A stretch of 64,000 nt of DNA, taken from Alphaproteobacteria bacterium. Its GTDB lineage: Bacteria > Pseudomonadota > Alphaproteobacteria > TMED109. Positions 46,008 to 59,719 of the stretch are shown piece after piece. The DNA lies in the NCBI GenBank assembly GCA_022825235.1, contig JAJDYI010000039.1, positions 62,001 through 126,000 on the forward strand. The letters run 5' to 3'. A program made the translations under genes and the position numbers. The notes beneath the pieces were generated by a model. That model was given only the letters and a program-made list of their open reading frames with translations, was not told where the DNA came from and made no database searches. Within the stretch, counting starts at the first letter, position 1, and each line of letters starts with the position of its first letter.

Positions 46008-46240
46008 GCTGCGGCCCTCGATGGCGGGCCCGGGGCGGCCGGTTCGCGCCGCACGGGACTGCGCGGTATCGATTCTGGAATGGTCTTTGTCGGGTCTATG
46101 ATCGGTGGGCAGCGTGGCGCCGGCCCTGACGTGCCGCCGTCCAGCAAAGCAGAAGGGGGCGGGCCAGCGCTCCTGCAAGAAGCCGCGGTTGTCAGCCCTG
46201 CGGTACCGCTTCCAGTTTGTCCCGAATGAGATCCCCGGCC

Positions 46241-47563
46241 ATGTTGCGAACACGATTTCCAGTTCCTACCCAGAAAGACGACCCGGCGGAGGCGCAGATC
46301 GTGTCGCATCGGCTGATGCTGCGGGCCGGGCTGGTGCGGCAAGCGAGCGCCGGAATCTACAGCTGGCTGCCGATGGGGTTCCGGGTCCTCAAGAAGATCG
46401 AGGACATCGTCCGGGCCGAGCAGAACGCGGCGGGGGCCGTCGAGGTGTTGATGCCGACGATTCAGGCGGCGGACCTCTGGAAGGCATCCGGCCGGTACGA
46501 GGACTACGGCCTGGAGATGCTCCGGATCACGGACCGCCACGAGCGGGAGATGCTGTACGGGCCGACGAACGAAGAGCAGATCTGTGAGATCGCCGCCGAA
46601 TTTCTCAAGAGCTACAGGGACTTGCCGAAGAACCTCTACCACATCCAGTGGAAGTTCCGGGATGAGCTGCGGCCCCGTTTCGGGGTCATGCGCGGCCGGG
46701 AATTCCTGATGAAGGACAACTACTCGTTCGACGTGGACGCGGATGCTGCACGCCTGTCGTATCACCGGATGTTCCTCGCGTATCTCCGCACCTTCCAGGC
46801 CATGGGCCTGACCTCGGTACCCGTCCGCGCCGAATCGGGCCCCATCGGGGGCGACATGAGCCACGAGTTCGTGATCCTTGCCGACACCGGGGAAAGCGGC
46901 GTCTTCTGCGACCGCGACCTCCTGGATCGCTCGGTTCCGGGCCCCGTGTACGACGACCCTGCGGAGCTGCAGCGGATCGTCGACCAGTGGACCGGGCCGT
47001 ACGCGGCCACCGACGACATGCACGAGCCCGATCGGTTCGAACGCGAGGTTCCCGAGGCGAGGCGGGTCGAGGCGCGCGGGATCGAGGTCGGCCACGTGTT
47101 CTATTTCGGGACCAAGTACTCCGAAAAACTGGGCGTGGTGGTCGACCTGCCGGACGGCTCGCGGGTCCCGGTGGAGATGGGCTCCTACGGGGTCGGTGTC
47201 TCCCGCCTGGTGGGCGCCATCATCGAGGCGTGCCACGACGACCGGGGGATCCTGTGGCCGGCCTCGGTCGCGCCGTTCCAGGTGGGCCTGGCCAACCTCC
47301 GGCAGAACGACCCCGCCTGTGCGGCGAGCGCGTCCGGGATGTACGACTCGCTGACGGGCGCCGGTGTCGAGGTGCTCTACGACGATCGCGACGAGCGGGC
47401 CGGCACGAAGCTCGCCGATCTCGATCTGCTGGGGTTTCCCTGGCAGGTGGTGGTGGGCCCGCGCGGCGTGAAGCAGGGTGTCGTGGAGCTCCGCGCGCGC
47501 GCGACGGGCGAAAGCGCGGAGGTTTCGCCGGAAGACGCGCTCCAGCGCATCCAGGGCTCGTGA
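46241..47563 (+). CDS. proS: Prolyl-tRNA synthetase, short bacterial form
   Basis: 440 residues from ATG 46241 ([10 protein letters not shown]); an ATG at 46217 would add eight. Class II motifs: [25 protein letters not shown] and [16 protein letters not shown]. The roughly 180-residue editing insertion of E. coli ProS is missing, as in Alphaproteobacteria. It overlaps lolC by 4 bp (GTGA). Confidence 0.95.
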   Translation: MLRTRFPVPTQKDDPAEAQIVSHRLMLRAGLVRQASAGIYSWLPMGFRVLKKIEDIVRAEQNAAGAVEVLMPTIQAADLWKASGRYEDYGLEMLRITDRHEREMLYGPTNEEQICEIAAEFLKSYRDLPKNLYHIQWKFRDELRPRFGVMRGREFLMKDNYSFDVDADAARLSYHRMFLAYLRTFQAMGLTSVPVRAESGPIGGDMSHEFVILADTGESGVFCDRDLLDRSVPGPVYDDPAELQRIVDQWTGPYAATDDMHEPDRFEREVPEARRVEARGIEVGHVFYFGTKYSEKLGVVVDLPDGSRVPVEMGSYGVGVSRLVGAIIEACHDDRGILWPASVAPFQVGLANLRQNDPACAASASGMYDSLTGAGVEVLYDDRDERAGTKLADLDLLGFPWQVVVGPRGVKQGVVELRARATGESAEVSPEDALQRIQGS

Positions 47564-48810
47564 ACCTCGGACTCGAAGTGTGGATTGCCCGCCGTTACCT
47601 GCGGGCACGCCGGGTTGAAGGGTTCATCTCCGTCGTCGCCGGATTCTCGCTGATCGGCATCGCGCTGGGGGTGGCGACGCTGATCATCGTGATGTCGGTG
47701 ATGAACGGCTTCCACACGCAGCTCGTGGACCGGATCGTCGGCGTCAACGGCCACGTGGTCCTGCGGGCGCCGGCAGGCGCCGAGACCCTTGCCGACGTCG
47801 CGGGTCTGGAGCAGGAATTGCGAGGCGTCCCGCACGTGCTGGACACCTTCGCCGAGACCGAGGGCCAGGCGCTGGCCACCTCTACCGGGAGCGCGACCGG
47901 AACGCTGGTCCGCGGCATCCGGGCCGATGATCTTCGCCGGCGGACGCTCGTGGCGGACGCCATCACCGACGGCTCGCTGGACATCTTTGCGGCCGAGGGC
48001 GGCGCCGTCATCGGCTCCCGCCTGGCGAGGCAGCTCGGGGTCGGGGCCGGCGACTCCCTGACCCTGCTGCACCCGGACGGGGACGTCACGGTTGTCGGCA
48101 CCATTCCGCGGGTCCGGACCTTCACCGTGGCCGCCCTCTTCGAAATCGGGATGTACGAGTACGACTCCGGCCTCGTCTACCTCTCGCTGGACGATGCCCT
48201 CACCTTCTTCGGGACCGGCGAGGAGGCCACCAAGATTCAGGTCGTGCTGGACGATCCGGACGCGGCCGAGCAGGTGAGTGCGGAATTCGCCGAGACCTTC
48301 GCCGGCCGGGCCCGCACCTCGGCGTGGCCCAGCCTCAACCGCCAGTTCTTCAACGCGCTCAAGGTGGAACGGAACGTGATGTTTCTGATCCTCACGCTGA
48401 TCATTCTGGTGGCCGCATTCAACGTCATCTCCAGCATGATCATGCTGGTCCGCGACAAGGAGAAGGGCATCGCGATCATGCGCACCATGGGGGCCTCCCG
48501 GGCGGCGGTGCTGCGGATCTTCGTGTTCACCGGGGGCTCGGTCGGGGTCATCGGGACCCTCGTCGGGCTCGTCCTGGGCCTCGCGTTCGCCACCAACGTC
48601 GAAGCCATGCGGCGGTTCCTCGAGAGCATCGCGGGCGTAGACCTCTTTGCCGCCGAGATCTACTTCCTGTCCCGGCTGCCCTCCGAAGTGCAGCCGCTAC
48701 AGGTGACCGGCGTGCTGGTGTTCGCGCTGGCGCTGGCGCTGCTGGCCACGATCTATCCGGCCTGGCGGGCGTCGCGGATCGACCCGGCGGAGGTGCTCCG
48801 GTATGGCTGA
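47560..48810 (+). CDS. lolC: Lipoprotein-releasing permease LolC/E
   Basis: 416 residues. The N-terminal [23 protein letters not shown] and first membrane helix are typical of LolC/LolE; a periplasmic domain (about 70-260) separates it from three C-terminal helices with [16 protein letters not shown]. It extracts outer-membrane lipoproteins from the inner membrane with LolD. Only one permease gene is present, as usual in Alphaproteobacteria. GTG start overlaps the proS stop. Confidence 0.93.
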   Translation: MNLGLEVWIARRYLRARRVEGFISVVAGFSLIGIALGVATLIIVMSVMNGFHTQLVDRIVGVNGHVVLRAPAGAETLADVAGLEQELRGVPHVLDTFAETEGQALATSTGSATGTLVRGIRADDLRRRTLVADAITDGSLDIFAAEGGAVIGSRLARQLGVGAGDSLTLLHPDGDVTVVGTIPRVRTFTVAALFEIGMYEYDSGLVYLSLDDALTFFGTGEEATKIQVVLDDPDAAEQVSAEFAETFAGRARTSAWPSLNRQFFNALKVERNVMFLILTLIILVAAFNVISSMIMLVRDKEKGIAIMRTMGASRAAVLRIFVFTGGSVGVIGTLVGLVLGLAFATNVEAMRRFLESIAGVDLFAAEIYFLSRLPSEVQPLQVTGVLVFALALALLATIYPAWRASRIDPAEVLRYG

Positions 48811-49542
48811 GCCGGTGCTGAGGCTCAGCCAGGTCTCGCATTCCTATTGGCAGGGACGCACCGAGGTGCCGGTGCTCACGGACGTGGACCTTGTGCTCGA
48901 AGCGGGGGAAACCGTGGCCCTGGTCGGGCCGAGCGGCGCGGGCAAGTCGACGCTCCTGCACATTGCGGGCCTGCTGGAGACCCCGAGCACGGGAGAAGTG
49001 GCGCTGGCCGGGCAGGCCGTTCGGGCCGGCCGCGACGGCACGCGCACGCGCCTCCGCCGGGCCCACCTCGGATTCGTGTACCAGAACCACCACCTGATGC
49101 CCGAGTTCTCGGCACTCGAGAACATCATGGTGCCGCTGCGGCTGGCCGGACAGGCTCCGCGAGCCGCGCGCGCACGCGCCACCCAACTGCTGGATCGCGT
49201 GGGCCTCGGCGCGCGCGGTTCGCACCGGCCGGCCGAACTGTCCGGCGGCGAGCAGCAGCGGGTGGCCATTGCCCGCGCGGTCGCCAACGAGCCGAAGCTC
49301 CTCCTCGCGGACGAACCGACCGGCAACCTCGATACCGGAACCGCCGCGGACGTCACCGACATGCTGGTCGAACTCGTCCAGGCCACCGGTCTCGCCGCGC
49401 TGCTCGCGACCCACAACCCGGAAGTGGCGCGCCGGATGCAGCGCGGCGTGCGTCTGGAATCGGGTCACTTGCATCCCTGGGCTCCGGAGGCGCCGCTGGG
49501 CGTGCCGGCCGCGGACGCGCCGGACCCGGCCTCGGGGCAGTC

Positions 49543-49546
<4 letters not shown>
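48803..49546 (+). CDS. lolD: Lipoprotein-releasing ABC ATPase LolD
   Basis: 247 residues: Walker [10 protein letters not shown], signature [14 protein letters not shown], Walker [13 protein letters not shown] and the His switch (LATHN). It powers LolC. It overlaps lolC by 8 bases and dnaE by 4, consistent with one transcript from proS. The C-terminal tail after the ABC fold is short and Pro/Ala-rich. Confidence 0.95.
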
Positions 49547-53033
<3,487 letters not shown>

Positions 53034-53061
<28 letters not shown>

Positions 53062-54011
53062 ACGACGCCCGTCCCGCCCGGGGAGGCGGCACCGCGCTCC
53101 GCCCGCCGCAGGCGGTCGTTGATGGCCTTGCCCAGGTGACGATCGGGGATCGGTGCGACCGCAATGCGCCGGGCCCCCTTGGCGTCCAGCAGACGCAGCA
53201 TGGCGAACAGGTTCCTGGCCGCCTCCTCGAGATCGCCCTCCGGGCTGAGGTTGCAGGCGGCGCTGGGCGCTTCCCCGAACCCCAGGTACACCTCGTTCGG
53301 TAACGGACCATCGGCGTCGAGCCGGAGCGGCGTCCGGGGCGCGTAGTGCTTCCGGAGCATGCCGGGGGCGCGGGCCGGCTCGTGGGCGGCCGGCTCGTCC
53401 ACGGGGCCGATCGCGGCCTCCAGCTCCTCGACGGTGATGCCGCCGGCGCGGAGCAGCACCGGCCGGGCGCCCACGAGCTCGAGCACCGTCGATTCGAGGC
53501 CGATCTCCGTGGGCCCGCCGTCCAATACCAGGTCGACCGCCGCACCGAGCTCGTCGCGGACGTGATGCGCCTCGGTGGGGCTCAGCCGGCCGTGGGGGTT
53601 GGCGCTGGGTGCCGCCACCGGCCGTCCGACCTCCCGCAGGAGGGCCGCGGCCACCGGATGGCGGGGCACCCTGACGGCGACGGTGGAACGCCCCCCCGTG
53701 ACGGCGTCGGCAATGCCGGCCTCGGGCCGCAGGGGCAGGACCAGTGTCAGCGGACCGGGCCAGAACCGTTCGCCCAGCCGTGCGGCAGCTGGGTCCTCCG
53801 CACCTACCGTGAACGCGGCCGCCGCGTCGGCGGCATGGATGATCAGCGGGTGTCCGGCGGGGCGGTTCTTGGCCTGGAACACCCGGCCGACCGCGTCGGC
53901 GTTCGTGGCGTCCGCGCCGAGCCCGTAGACGGTCTCCGTCGGAAAGGCGACCAGCCGGCCGCGCCTGAGGTAGTCCGCCGCCTGGCGAATGCCCGCGGCC
54001 GTCGCGCGCAC
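53034..54011 (-). CDS. Threonylcarbamoyl-AMP synthase, long Sua5 type
   Basis: 325 residues. Makes the threonylcarbamoyl-AMP used for tRNA t6A37. YrdC/Sua5 domain (about 1-200) with GRLVAFPTETVYGLGADA, AKNRPAGHPL and PSANPHGRLSPT, followed by the extra Sua5 C-terminal domain starting at PGMLRKHYAP. GTG start immediately after the aminotransferase stop (TAGGTG). It converges on dnaE with a 28-bp overlap. Confidence 0.93.
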
Positions 54012-55202
54012 CTACTGGAGCGCCGTGGCCAGTCGTTCGAGCGCCGTCTCCAGCAGGTCCGGCGACTTGGCGTAGCAGATTCGAAGGTAGTCGGGGCCGC
54101 CTGCGCCAAAGGCGTCGCCTGGGGCCAGGCCGACGCCTGCCTGCTCGACCAGCGACCAGGCCATGGCCGTCGACGAGGTCATCCCGTCCACCCCGAAGAA
54201 CGCATAGAACGCGGCGTCCGGCCGGATGAGCTCGATCCGGTCGATGGCGCCCAGGGCGTCCATCACCGTGTCGCGGGCGCGCGCCAGGCCGGCACGCATG
54301 TCCAGCACATGGGGCTCGCCCTCGCGAATCGCCGTGATGCCGGCGGTCTGGGCCGCTGCCGCCGGGCTGGCGACGTTGAACTCGTTCAGCCGCTCGATCA
54401 TGGTCGCGGCGTCGGCCGGGGCCACGACCCACCCGAGGCGCCAGCCGGTCATCGACCAGCTCTTCGAGAAGCTGTTCACCACGATCACGGCGTCGTCGGG
54501 TTCGGCGAGATCCAGGAACGAGGGTGCGACGTCCCGGTCGTAGACGACGCGGGCATAGACCTCGTCCGAGACCACCCACAGCCCGTGGCGCCGGCAGAAC
54601 TCGAGGATGGCCTCGAGGGTGTCGCGTTCCGCCATCCAGCCGGTCGGGTTGTTCGGGGTGCTGAGGTAGATCGCCCGGGTTCGGGACGTGACCGCGCCGA
54701 ACAGGCGGTCGAGATCGAGGTGCCAGCGGCCGTCCTTGGGCGCCAGCGCCACCTCCACGGGCTGGCCGTCCATGATCTCGACGCAGCCAAGGAAGTTCGG
54801 CCAGACCGGCGTCACGCAGATCACCTCGTCGCCGGGATCGACGATCAGCTCGGCGGCGATCATCAGGGCATTCATGCCGGCGTTGGTGACCACGATCCGG
54901 TCTTCTGCGATCGGCTTCGTGTAGAGGCGGTTCTCGTACTCGGCGATCGTGGTCACGAGTTCGGGCTTGCCGCGGTTGGGCGCGTAGAACGTGTCGCCGG
55001 CGCGGAGCGCCGCGGCGGCCGCGTCACAGATGAATGCCGGTGTCGGCTGGTCCGATTCGCCGAACCAGAGCGGGATGACGTCTTCGCGCCCCATCGTGGC
55101 ATTCGCGATGACGCGGATGCCCGATTCCTTGATTTGCGCGATGCGCCGGCGGATGGCAGGGGGCCGGGCGACCTCCCTTACAGCAGGGCGCCGATCTGCC
55201 AT
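54012..55202 (-). CDS. Aspartate-type PLP aminotransferase
   Basis: 396 residues, fold type I. PLP lysine in NSFSKSWSMTGWRLGW, the N-x-P motif in STPNNPTGW, and DEVYARVVYDR. The ATG at 55202 overlaps the end of the UxaA-type gene by 25 bp, so the two are coupled. The conserved N-terminus (RIAQIKESGIRVIANATMG) places it with aspartate/tyrosine-type class I enzymes; the substrate is open. Confidence 0.87.
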   Translation of the reverse strand: MADRRPAVREVARPPAIRRRIAQIKESGIRVIANATMGREDVIPLWFGESDQPTPAFICDAAAAALRAGDTFYAPNRGKPELVTTIAEYENRLYTKPIAEDRIVVTNAGMNALMIAAELIVDPGDEVICVTPVWPNFLGCVEIMDGQPVEVALAPKDGRWHLDLDRLFGAVTSRTRAIYLSTPNNPTGWMAERDTLEAILEFCRRHGLWVVSDEVYARVVYDRDVAPSFLDLAEPDDAVIVVNSFSKSWSMTGWRLGWVVAPADAATMIERLNEFNVASPAAAAQTAGITAIREGEPHVLDMRAGLARARDTVMDALGAIDRIELIRPDAAFYAFFGVDGMTSSTAMAWSLVEQAGVGLAPGDAFGAGGPDYLRICYAKSPDLLETALERLATALQ

Positions 55203-56707
55203 GGGACAAACTCCTCGTCGCCGAGCCCGGCGGCCTCGCTCTTGGATTCCCCGCCGGACACGACCCGGAGAATGGTGTCGAAGACCTCTTCGCCCATGGC
55301 GTCGATGCTCTTGGTGCCGTCGAGGACCTGGCCGCAGTTCACGTCCATGTCCTCGCTCATGCGGTCGTACATGGGCGTGTTGGTCGCGAGCTTGATGGAC
55401 GGCGCCGGCTTGCAGCCGAAGACCGAGCCTCGGCCCGTCGTGAAGCAGACCACGTTGGCGCCGCCCGCCACCATGCCGGTGACGGAGACCACGTCGTATC
55501 CGGGCGTGTTCATGAAGGTGAAGCCCTGCGCGCGGATCTGCTCCGCGTACTGGTAGACGTCGACCAGGTTGGTGGTGCCCCCCTTGGCGACCGCCCCGAG
55601 CGATTTCTCGAGGATGGTGGTCAGCCCGCCGGCCTGGTTGCCGGGCGAGGGGTTGTTGTTGAGCTCGGCCCCGTGCTTTTCGGTGTAGTCCTCCCACCAG
55701 CGCACGTGCTTGATCAGCTTCTCGCCGATCTCCTCGCTGACCGCCCGGCGCGTGAGCAGGTGCTCCGCCCCGTAGATCTCCGGGGTCTCGGCCAGGGTTG
55801 CGGTGCCGCCGTGCCGCACGAGCCGGTCGACGGCCGCGCCGAGCGCCGGATTGGCGGTCATGCCTGAGTACGCGTCGGACCCGCCGCACTGGAGTGCCAG
55901 GCGGATGTGGCTGGCGGGAAGCGAGGTGCGCCGGACGTCGTTCGCGCGCGGCAGCATGTGGCGGATTCGCTCGACGCCCGCCTGGATGGTGGCCCGGGTG
56001 CCGCCGGTGTCCTGGATCGTCATCATCTGGAACATGTCGTTGGCCGACCAGTCATGGTTGGCCGCCATCGTGTCCACCTGGTTGACCTCGCAGCCGAGGC
56101 CCACGACCAGGATGCCGGCGAAGTTCGAGTGCCGCGCATAGCCCGCCATGGTGGCCTGGAGCAGGTCCCAGCCCAGCCCCTTGCCGGCCATGCCGCATCC
56201 GGTCCCGTGCGTGATGGACACGACGCCGTCGACGTTGGGGTAGTCCTTCAATCCGTCGCCCTTGAACGTGTCGGCGATGTACCGGCAGACCGTCGCCGAG
56301 CAGTTCACCGACGACAGCACCCCGATGTAGTTCCGGGTGGCGACCCGCCCGTCGGGCCGCAGGATTCCCTGGAACGTCGCGCGCTCCGCGTCCGGCACCA
56401 TGGCGGTCGCCCGGGCCCCCTGGGTGAACTCGTAGTCGCGCTGGAACTGGCGGACGGCGACGTTGTGCGTATGGACGTGATCGCCGGGCTCCACGGTCTC
56501 GGTGGCGAATCCGATGATCTGGTTGTACTTGCGAACCGGATCCCCGGCGTCGATCTGGCTGGTTGCGATCTTGTGGCCGACCGGAATCTGCCGGCTGGTG
56601 GTCACGTCCTCGCCGGGCACCGCGGTGTCCGGCGCCAGCGTGGTTTTCGCGGTGACGACGTTGTCCGCGGCGTTGAGGCGGATGGTCAGGGCTTCCTGTG
56701 CGGTCAT
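55178..56707 (-). CDS. UxaA/GarD family sugar-acid dehydratase
   Basis: 509 residues. N-terminal SAF domain (about 10-95) and C-terminal UxaA domain with GTGCGMAGKG, VVGLGCEVNQ, CGGSDAYSGMTANPALGAA and CFTTGRGSVFGCKPAPSIKLATN. Members dehydrate altronate or galactarate to 2-keto-3-deoxy acids with an iron-containing centre; the substrate here is unknown. It is divergent from a FAH-hydrolase, dehydrogenase and SDR set that could use its product. Confidence 0.88.
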   Translation of the reverse strand: MTAQEALTIRLNAADNVVTAKTTLAPDTAVPGEDVTTSRQIPVGHKIATSQIDAGDPVRKYNQIIGFATETVEPGDHVHTHNVAVRQFQRDYEFTQGARATAMVPDAERATFQGILRPDGRVATRNYIGVLSSVNCSATVCRYIADTFKGDGLKDYPNVDGVVSITHGTGCGMAGKGLGWDLLQATMAGYARHSNFAGILVVGLGCEVNQVDTMAANHDWSANDMFQMMTIQDTGGTRATIQAGVERIRHMLPRANDVRRTSLPASHIRLALQCGGSDAYSGMTANPALGAAVDRLVRHGGTATLAETPEIYGAEHLLTRRAVSEEIGEKLIKHVRWWEDYTEKHGAELNNNPSPGNQAGGLTTILEKSLGAVAKGGTTNLVDVYQYAEQIRAQGFTFMNTPGYDVVSVTGMVAGGANVVCFTTGRGSVFGCKPAPSIKLATNTPMYDRMSEDMDVNCGQVLDGTKSIDAMGEEVFDTILRVVSGGESKSEAAGLGDEEFVPWQIGALL

Positions 56708-57107
56708 GGCGGGCCTCCCGACCGGGCACGTAGGGGCTGAAGAGCTGGATGTTAGCAGCAGCGGGGCGGGAACTGCCGTTCGCCCTGGTGCGCCTGCGCC
56801 GAACGGTCGGCCCGATTCTGCCGCTCGCGTTGACAACTTGCGGCTGCGTTCGCGGGTTGCCAGCCGCGTCGGCGCAGGGTTGCGCACTCGATCGGCTCTT
56901 CACGTTGCGCGATGTGCACGCACGGCAGGAGCCGGACGCAGGGCGTCACTGCAGGTCTTCGTGTCCGGCGGCCAGAGCGCCGGGCCGGGGTGTCGAGGGA
57001 GGGTACCGTCGCAGGCGGCAGGCCATGAGAGTTTGGGCAGGGAGCCATGTTAAGGTGCCCGCCGCGTGCCCGCGGTACGCGTTCGGTTTCCTTGCAGGAG
57101 AGTTGTC
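56708..57107. other. Gap of 400 bp, divergent promoters of the sugar-acid locus
   Basis: Presumably holds promoters for the leftward dehydratase and the rightward hydrolase. A GTTGACAAC palindrome (56829-56837) is present but has no matching -10; a CAGGAGAG ribosome site precedes the ATG at 57108. No gene recognised. Confidence 0.5.
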
Positions 57108-57959
57108 ATGAAATTGGTGCGCTTCGGCCCGCGCGGCAGAGAAAAACCCGGCTTGATCGACGGCGAAGGCAACTTGCGCTCGCTCGAGAAGCGGGTGCCC
57201 GACATCACGTCGAAGGTCCTGTCGGACAAGGGGCTGGAGCGCCTCGGCAAGATCAATCCGGCGCGCCTTCCCAAGGTCTCGGGACGGCCGCGCATCGGGG
57301 TCCCGGTTGCCGACATCGGCAAGATCGTCTGCATCGGTCTCAACTACGTGGATCACGCGAAGGAAGTGGGCGCCAAGATCCCGGAGGAGCCCATCGTCTT
57401 CATGAAGCCCACGAGCGCGCTCAACGGGCCGAACGACATCGTCGAAATGCCGAAGGGCTCCAAGAAGTCGGACTGGGAGATCGAGCTCGGCGTGGTGATC
57501 GGCACCGCGGCGAACAACGTGCCGAAGAGCCGAGCGCTGCAGCACGTCGCCGGCTACACGGTCGTGAACGACGTGTCGGAGCGCGAATGGCAGATCGAGC
57601 GCGGCATGACCTGGGACAAGGGCAAGGGGTGCGACACGTTCTGTCCGGTCGGGCCCTGGCTGGTCACGCGGGACGAGATCCGGAACCCGCAGCGCCTGGA
57701 CCTCTGGATGGACGTCAACGGCAAGCGGCTGCAGGACGGCAACACCAGGACGATGATCTTCGATGTCCGCACCCTGGTCTCCTACATCAGCAAGTTCATG
57801 ACGCTCTATCCCGGCGACCTGATCGCGACCGGCACCCCGCCGGGGGTGGGCTCCGGCATGAAGCCGCCGGTGTTCCTGAAGCAGGACGACGTCATGGAGC
57901 CCGGCATCGAGGGACTGGGCTCGCAGCGCCAGAAGGTGCGAAAGTGGGTTGCCCGCTGA
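57108..57959 (+). CDS. Fumarylacetoacetate hydrolase-family protein
   Basis: 283 residues with the FAH fold: IVCIGLNYVDHAKEVG, EPIVFMKPTSALNGP, DWEIELGVVIG with the metal Glu pair, and ATGTPPGVGSG. Members cleave or decarboxylate 2,4-diketo acids, including 2,4-diketo-3-deoxy sugar acids. First gene of an operon with a 2-hydroxyacid dehydrogenase and an SDR. The ATG has a CAGGAGAG ribosome site. Confidence 0.9.
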   Translation: MKLVRFGPRGREKPGLIDGEGNLRSLEKRVPDITSKVLSDKGLERLGKINPARLPKVSGRPRIGVPVADIGKIVCIGLNYVDHAKEVGAKIPEEPIVFMKPTSALNGPNDIVEMPKGSKKSDWEIELGVVIGTAANNVPKSRALQHVAGYTVVNDVSEREWQIERGMTWDKGKGCDTFCPVGPWLVTRDEIRNPQRLDLWMDVNGKRLQDGNTRTMIFDVRTLVSYISKFMTLYPGDLIATGTPPGVGSGMKPPVFLKQDDVMEPGIEGLGSQRQKVRKWVAR

Positions 57960-57986
57960 CGCGCCGGCAGCCCTGACGGAGCGCCC

Positions 57987-58979
57987 ATGACCCGTCCTTC
58001 CGTCTTCGTCCACACTTGGGTGCCGGACGACCTCCGGGCCCGGCTGGATGGCCAGTTCGATGCGGACTACCACGACGTGTTCGCGGACGGCCTGCTCGAC
58101 CCGGAGCCATTGAAGGAGCGGTTCCGGGACAAGGCCGGGGTCCTGCTGCTCGGGTCCTACGTGGGCGAGGAGATCCTCGATGCCTGCGCCGGCACCCTCC
58201 GGGTGCTGGCCAACATCGCGGTCGGGGTCGACAACATCGACGTCGACTCCGCCACCCGGAACGGCGTGCTGGTGACCAACACGCCGGGCGTGCTGGACGA
58301 GCCGGTCGCCGACATGAGCATGGCGATGGTCCTCGCGGTCGGCCGGCGCCTCGCCGAGGGGGACCGGTACGTGCGCGCCGGGCGCTTCCGCACCTATCCC
58401 TTCCAGCTGCTCTGGAGCGCCGACATCGGCGGCGAGACGCTCGGGATCATCGGCCTCGGGCGGATCGGCAAGCGGGTCGCCGCGCGGGCGCAGGGTTTCG
58501 GCATGAAGGTCTGCTACCACAAGCGGAGCCGCCTTCCGGACGACGAGGCGACGGCGCTCGGCGTGGAATGGCGCGAGCTGCCGGACCTCCTCGCGGAGGC
58601 CAAGTACGTCCTGCTGCTCTGTCCCCTGACACCGGAGACCCGCCACCTGATCGGGGCGTCGGAGCTTGCGCGGATGCGGAGCGATGCGTTCCTCGTCAAC
58701 ATGGCGCGTGGGCCGGTCGTGCACGAACAGGCCCTGATCGAGGCGTTGCGGGCGGAGCAGATCGCCGGCGCCGCGCTCGACGTCTACGAGTTCGAGCCGA
58801 AGGTCGACCCCGCGTTGTGGGAGATGGACAACGTGGTCCTCACGCCGCATATCGCTAGCGCCACGCGGACGACGCGCCTGGCGATGATCGACCTGGCCGC
58901 CCGCAACCTGGAGGCGGCCCTGACGGGCGGCGACGTCCCGACGCCCGTCAACCCCGAGGTGCTGAAGAGGAGTTCCTGA
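57987..58979 (+). CDS. D-2-hydroxyacid dehydrogenase
   Basis: 330 residues, NAD(P)-dependent. The Rossmann motif GIIGLGRIGKRVAARA is clear; NMARGPVVHEQAL and the catalytic His in LTPHIASAT complete the active site, with the substrate Arg in VNMARG. Closest to glyoxylate/hydroxypyruvate reductases. It could reduce a two-carbon product (glyoxylate) of the hydrolase step; inference only. Its stop overlaps the SDR start by one base (TGATG). Confidence 0.9.
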   Translation: MTRPSVFVHTWVPDDLRARLDGQFDADYHDVFADGLLDPEPLKERFRDKAGVLLLGSYVGEEILDACAGTLRVLANIAVGVDNIDVDSATRNGVLVTNTPGVLDEPVADMSMAMVLAVGRRLAEGDRYVRAGRFRTYPFQLLWSADIGGETLGIIGLGRIGKRVAARAQGFGMKVCYHKRSRLPDDEATALGVEWRELPDLLAEAKYVLLLCPLTPETRHLIGASELARMRSDAFLVNMARGPVVHEQALIEALRAEQIAGAALDVYEFEPKVDPALWEMDNVVLTPHIASATRTTRLAMIDLAARNLEAALTGGDVPTPVNPEVLKRSS

Positions 58980-59713
58980 TGGCCTGGACCGTGGACCTTT
59001 CGGGAAAGGTGGCGCTCGTGACCGGCGGCGCCACGGGCATCGGCTACGCGATCGGGTGCGCGTTTCTCGAGGCGGGCGCCGCGGTGGTGGCGACGGCTCG
59101 GAGCGACGCTTCGCTGGCGTCGTGCAATCCGGAAACCGAGCACGGCACGATGCAGCTCTTGAAGCTCGACGTGACCAACGACATGTCGATCGACGCCGCC
59201 CTCGAGCAGATCGGCCGGCTCGACATCCTCGTGAACAACGCCGGCCTGGTGAAGCGCGCGCTCGAGTTTCAGAGCGAGAATTTCGCGGACGTGATCAACA
59301 CCAACCTGATGGGGGTGCAGCGCATGGCCCAGCACTGCCTGCCCAAGCTCGCGCTGACGCGGGGCTGCATCCTCAACGTTGCGTCCATGTGGTCGTACTT
59401 CGGCTCCCGCACGGCGCCGGGCTACACCGCTTCCAAGACCGGCGTGGTGGGGCTGACCCGTTCGCTGGCGCACGCCTGGGCCGAGCACGGCATCCGCGTG
59501 AACGCCATCGCGCCGGGCTGGATCGCGACGAAGATGACGCAGGCGCTCCGCGAGGACAAGGAGCAGTACGAGGGGATCCGGTCGCGGATTCCGATGGGGG
59601 AGTGGGGGAGGCCGGAGGACATTGCCGGGACGGCGGTGTTCCTGTGTTCGCCCGCCGCGTCCTACGTGACCGGGGCACTCGTTCCGGTCGACGGCGGGTA
59701 CTCCGCCGCCTGA
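58979..59713 (+). CDS. Short-chain dehydrogenase/reductase
   Basis: 244 residues, classical SDR. TGGATGIGYAIG nucleotide motif, NNAG, catalytic Ser in NVASMWS and the Y-x3-K pair in YTASKTG, ending in PVDGGYSA. A similar group oxidises 2-keto-3-deoxy sugar acids (for example 2-keto-3-deoxy-L-fuconate dehydrogenase), which fits the neighbouring dehydratase and hydrolase. Confidence 0.9.
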   Translation: MAWTVDLSGKVALVTGGATGIGYAIGCAFLEAGAAVVATARSDASLASCNPETEHGTMQLLKLDVTNDMSIDAALEQIGRLDILVNNAGLVKRALEFQSENFADVINTNLMGVQRMAQHCLPKLALTRGCILNVASMWSYFGSRTAPGYTASKTGVVGLTRSLAHAWAEHGIRVNAIAPGWIATKMTQALREDKEQYEGIRSRIPMGEWGRPEDIAGTAVFLCSPAASYVTGALVPVDGGYSAA

Positions 59714-59719
59714 AGCCGT

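Noticed and set aside
56829-56860. TTGACA box upstream of the FAH-family gene
   Set aside because: No -10 element at 16-19 bases; kept only as a short palindrome in the gap description.
56946-58850. Leftward frame of 634 codons across the hydrolase and dehydrogenase genes
   Set aside because: Opposite strand to two well-identified genes; composition is that of a shadow frame.
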